From NCBI GenBank assembly GCA_937891875.1, contig CALATR010000265.1, positions 1 to 16,137 of the forward strand: 16,137 nt of DNA, given 5' to 3'. The notes beneath the pieces are model-generated. The model was given only the letters and a program-made list of their open reading frames with translations, searched no databases and was not told the origin of the DNA. This document shows positions 14,212 through 16,137 of the stretch, one piece after another (within the stretch, counting starts at the first letter, position 1; each line of letters opens with the position of its first letter). Source of the DNA: an uncultured Pseudomonadota bacterium (lineage in GTDB: Bacteria; Myxococcota_A; UBA796; GCA-2862545). The position numbers were made by a program, and so were the translations under genes.

Positions 14212-14838
14212 TCACCGACAGAGCCCCACGACGCGGCGACGGTGTCCCTCCTCCGCCTCGATCTGGGAGAGCAGATAGCGGGCCACCGCCAGCCTGGACA
14301 CGGAGCCGGGAGCGTCGGGCAGTGCGTCGACGCCCAGGCGATGCGCGGGGTCGTCGGAGTCGTCGAGAAAGCTCGTGCGGACGAGCGTAAAGTCCAGGTC
14401 CGAGCGCCGAACGACAGCCTCCATGGAGGCGGCGCCGTGGACCACGGACGGCACAGCGCGGCGGAGGAGCCAGGCGGTGCAGGTGCGCTGCTCGAAGAGG
14501 AGTGCGGACGATGTGACCAACAGCCGACGGACGCCCGCCTCCTCCATCGCGGGGACGAACGCGGCGGCGGAGTCCGGATAGACGGCGGCTGCGGCGCGGG
14601 TCGGCCAGCGCGGTCCCAGGGTCGACACCACAACGTCATGGCCCGGGACCAGCTGCCTCAGCGTCGCGGGGTCGCAGGCCTCGCCGACGACCTTGGTGAG
14701 CCGGCTGTCCGGAGCGTCGGCGAGGCGCTTCTCGGACCTGACGAGGGCGGTGACCCTGTGGCCACCGTCAAGGGCGAGGCGGAGCACCAGGCGACCGGTA
14801 CGACCGCTGGCGCCGAGGAGGAGGACGGACTTCGACAT
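14212..14838 (-). CDS. NAD(P)-binding Rossmann-fold protein (NmrA-like/atypical SDR)
   Basis: The protein is 208 aa. The ATG is preceded by GAGG at about 6-nt spacing; the longer reading frame upstream is only a shadow of the LysR gene. The N-terminus VLLLGASGRTGRLVL carries G9-x2-G12-x2-G15, the dinucleotide-binding loop of the NAD(P)H-binding (PF13460-like) or NmrA-like family. HDVVVSTLGP and RRLLVTSSALLF follow as strands 4 and 5, then DFTLVRTSFLDD. It lacks a clear Tyr-x3-Lys pair, as in atypical SDRs, so it may be an oxidoreductase with a small substrate such as a quinone or flavin, or a redox sensor. It is divergent from a LysR gene, a usual arrangement for a regulator and its target. 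Confidence 0.88.
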   Translation of the reverse strand: MSKSVLLLGASGRTGRLVLRLALDGGHRVTALVRSEKRLADAPDSRLTKVVGEACDPATLRQLVPGHDVVVSTLGPRWPTRAAAAVYPDSAAAFVPAMEEAGVRRLLVTSSALLFEQRTCTAWLLRRAVPSVVHGAASMEAVVRRSDLDFTLVRTSFLDDSDDPAHRLGVDALPDAPGSVSRLAVARYLLSQIEAEEGHRRRVVGLCR

Positions 14839-14880
14839 GAACACCTCGTCTGGGGTGGACGGCCGAGGTAGCTGTGCGTT

Positions 14881-14910
14881 CATGCAATCCCCATTGACGA
14901 TTTGCTCATG
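14881..14910. promoter_or_regulatory. Imperfect inverted repeat in the Rossmann/LysR divergent region, candidate LysR operator
   Basis: CATGCAAT (14881-14888) is mirrored by ATTTGCTCATG (14900-14910) with small gaps, and a tighter CAAT-cccc-ATTG (14885-14896) lies inside it. This is an AT-richer patch in the middle of the 93-nt gap between two divergent genes. LysR regulators commonly bind such imperfect dyads there. The assignment is by position and symmetry only. Confidence 0.35.
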
Positions 14911-14913
14911 CGA

Positions 14914-14931
14914 GTGTGCAGGAGTGCACAC
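14914..14931 (+). promoter_or_regulatory. Perfect 7-bp hairpin presenting the LysR gene's Shine-Dalgarno core in its loop
   Basis: GTGTGCA (14914-14920) and TGCACAC (14925-14931) are perfect inverted copies around the tetraloop GGAG (14921-14924). That loop is the ribosome binding core for the ATG at 14932, and the right arm ends exactly before the start codon. In mRNA the stem could limit initiation; in DNA the dyad could be an operator. Confidence 0.5.
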
Positions 14932-15822
14932 ATGAACTGGGACGACCTGCACGTGGTGCTCGCCGTGTCGCGCGGCCGAACCCTGGTCGAGGCGGCGGCG
15001 TCCCTCGGCGTGGCCCACACCACCGTCAGCCGACGCCTGAAGGGCCTGGAGAGCCGGTTGGGCGTTCGCCTCTTCGACCGGACTCCCGACGGGCTCGTCC
15101 CGACGGCAGCGGGAAGCGAGCTCGCCGCGACGGCAGAGCAGGTGGAAGATCAGGTCCTGACCGTCCAGGGACGGCTGATGGGGCGGGATGCCAGGCTCAC
15201 CGGCCCTCTGCGCGTCTCCACCGTCGACGTGCTGTTCACCTGCCTGACCGACGTGTGGGGGACCTTCTCGGAGCGCTTCCCGGGCATCGAGCTGACGGTC
15301 GACATCGGCCGGGAGCCGGTGTCCCTCAGCCGCAGAGAGGCGGACGTGGTCCTGCGGGTCGCGACCGCCCCGCCGGAGCTGCTGGTGGGGCGCCGACTCG
15401 CCGACATGCAGTTCGGGATCTACGCCTCCAAGGCACTCATCGACCGGGTGGGTCCGGACGCCCCCCTGTCGGCCTATCCCTGGGTGGGCTGGGACCGCGG
15501 TCCACGCTGGCGGTGGTTCGAGGGATGGCTGGCCGACAACGCGCCAGGCGCGAGGATCGCCCTGCGCCTGGACGATCGCGGAGAGCTGATGGCCCGAGCC
15601 GTTCGTGCGGGGATCGGTGCCCAGCTGCTGCCTTGCCTGCTCGCCGACGCGGAGCCGTCCCTGCAGCGGCTCCTCCCCCTCGATCCTACGTTTCGGGTCG
15701 GCGTGTGGATGCTGACCCTCGCCGAGCTGCGCACCAACAGCCGCGTACGCGCGTTCATGGACCACATGGGCACGGCGCTGGTGGCACGAAGGGCGGCGCT
15801 CGAAGGGATGCCGGCGGAATGA
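14932..15822 (+). CDS. LysR-family transcriptional regulator
   Basis: The protein is 296 aa. The ATG at 14932 gives the typical LysR start MNWDDLHVVLAV and follows AGGAG by 7 nt; an in-frame ATG at 14908 is possible but would add residues not usual for the family. The winged helix-turn-helix occupies residues 1-60: TLVEAAASLGVAHTTVSRRL (17-36), then LESRLGVRLFDR. It continues with the linker helix and a periplasmic-binding-protein-like effector domain from about 90 on (LTGPLRVSTVDVLFTCL; FPGIELTVDIG; VLRVATAPPELLVGRRL; VRAGIGAQLLPCLLA). It most likely controls the divergent Rossmann-protein gene and itself. The arrangement and the GRRLADMQFGIYASKAL stretch resemble the common subgroup of LysR activators of oxidoreductases. 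The inducer is unknown. Confidence 0.93.
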   Translation: MNWDDLHVVLAVSRGRTLVEAAASLGVAHTTVSRRLKGLESRLGVRLFDRTPDGLVPTAAGSELAATAEQVEDQVLTVQGRLMGRDARLTGPLRVSTVDVLFTCLTDVWGTFSERFPGIELTVDIGREPVSLSRREADVVLRVATAPPELLVGRRLADMQFGIYASKALIDRVGPDAPLSAYPWVGWDRGPRWRWFEGWLADNAPGARIALRLDDRGELMARAVRAGIGAQLLPCLLADAEPSLQRLLPLDPTFRVGVWMLTLAELRTNSRVRAFMDHMGTALVARRAALEGMPAE

Positions 15823-15823
15823 A

Positions 15824-15838
15824 GCGCCGTCACGGCGC
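15824..15838. terminator. GC-only hairpin between convergent genes
   Basis: GCGCCG (15824-15829), loop TCA, CGGCGC (15833-15838) fills nearly the whole 18-nt gap between the LysR stop and the kinase stop. It could serve as a two-way terminator, but it has no T run on either side, so Rho-independent action is doubtful. Confidence 0.3.
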
Positions 15839-15840
15839 CC

Positions 15841-16137
15841 TCAGGTCCCCTCCCCCACCGCCAGCTCCAGCCGCACCCGGGTGTGCCCGGGTCGGCTCTC
15901 GACCTCGAGCCTGCCGCCATGGGCCTGGCACACCGCGTCGACCAGGGCCAGCCCCAGGCCGGTGCCGCCGCTCGCCCGTGCGGTGGTGAAGAAGCGCTTC
16001 GTCACCCGCGGCAGGTTGGCGGGGCTGATCCCCGGACCATCGTCGATGACGTCCAGGAACAGGTGTTCGTCGGTGCGGGCGCATGCGATGAGGACCCCCA
16101 CGCCCTCGCCGCCGTACAGCTCGGCGTTGTCGACCAC
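15841..16137 (-). CDS. Histidine kinase, C-terminal ATPase domain (partial at window edge)
   Basis: 98 residues are visible; the gene runs off the right edge, so its start and sensor region are missing. The visible part is a HATPase_c domain: VVDNAELYG as the end of the N box, DVIDDGPGI as the G1 box, RFFTTARA as the F box, GGTGLGLALVDAV as the G2 box, and a final GGRLEVESRPGHTRVRLEL strand pair. It is convergent with the LysR gene. It probably belongs to a two-component system encoded beyond the edge. It differs from the TPR kinase in box spacing and sequence, so it is not a duplicate. Confidence 0.9.
   Translation of the reverse strand: MVDNAELYGGEGVGVLIACARTDEHLFLDVIDDGPGISPANLPRVTKRFFTTARASGGTGLGLALVDAVCQAHGGRLEVESRPGHTRVRLELAVGEGT

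Noticed and set aside
14839..15765. Upstream extension of the Rossmann-protein frame across the LysR gene
   Set aside because: The ATG at 14838 (- strand) has a GAGG site and begins exactly at the dinucleotide-binding motif; the extension is the antisense of LysR.
1..16137. CRISPR arrays, tRNA or rRNA genes, transposases, phage genes
   Set aside because: No regularly spaced repeats, cloverleaf-like sequences, transposase motifs or terminal inverted repeats were seen.

Overview
The window is about 16.1 kb of very GC-rich DNA. Its codons end strongly in G or C, GTG and TTG starts recur, and genes are tightly packed with many 4-8 bp start/stop overlaps. It carries three lipoproteins with clear lipoboxes, so the host has a lipoprotein-rich (probably Gram-negative) envelope. 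It also carries a soluble TPR sensor kinase and an effector-associated-domain (EAD) protein. Together these suggest a myxobacterium-like member of the Myxococcota/Deltaproteobacteria. This is an inference from gene style; no taxonomic marker is present. I saw no rRNA, tRNA, CRISPR array, insertion sequence or phage gene.

Region 1 (1-3271, + strand) looks like an accessory conflict-type module. A short amber-interrupted reading frame precedes a 259-aa protein with an EAD-like N-terminus and a degenerate TIR-like C-terminus. That gene is coupled through an ATGA overlap to a 767-aa helical-repeat protein. Region 2 (3468-5539, + strand) encodes a small lipoprotein, then a 288-aa HELIH zinc metallopeptidase resembling family M91 (NleD-like). 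The metallopeptidase overlaps by TTGA with a beta-rich lipoprotein that could be its partner or inhibitor. A perfect 10-bp inverted repeat lies just upstream of the metallopeptidase's ribosome binding site.

Region 3 (5651-9949, + strand) is the most striking part: a three-gene overlapping operon. It encodes a LicC-like sugar/choline-phosphate-type nucleotidyltransferase, a 1001-aa fatty acyl-AMP ligase fused to a short carrier-like segment and an NRPS-type condensation domain, and a CDP-alcohol phosphotransferase with an intact D-x2-D-G-x2-A-R-x8-G-x3-D-x3-D signature. Read together, the genes imply a pathway that makes a CDP-activated head group, activates a fatty acid as acyl-AMP, joins acyl and acceptor in the condensation domain, and transfers the phospho-head group at the membrane. 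The product would be an unusual acylated phospholipid or phosphodiester lipid that I cannot name.

Region 4 (9975-11062, - strand) is a lipoprotein with an OB-fold-like domain, coupled by GTGA to a PaaI-like hotdog thioesterase. Region 5 (11154-13160, + strand) is a TPR-containing soluble histidine kinase. It abuts a proline iminopeptidase on the opposite strand with no base between the two stop codons. Region 6 (13161-15822) holds the iminopeptidase and an NAD(P)-binding Rossmann protein (- strand) and a divergent LysR-type regulator (+ strand). The regulator's Shine-Dalgarno core sits in the loop of a perfect 7-bp inverted repeat. The window ends inside the ATPase domain of a second histidine kinase (- strand).
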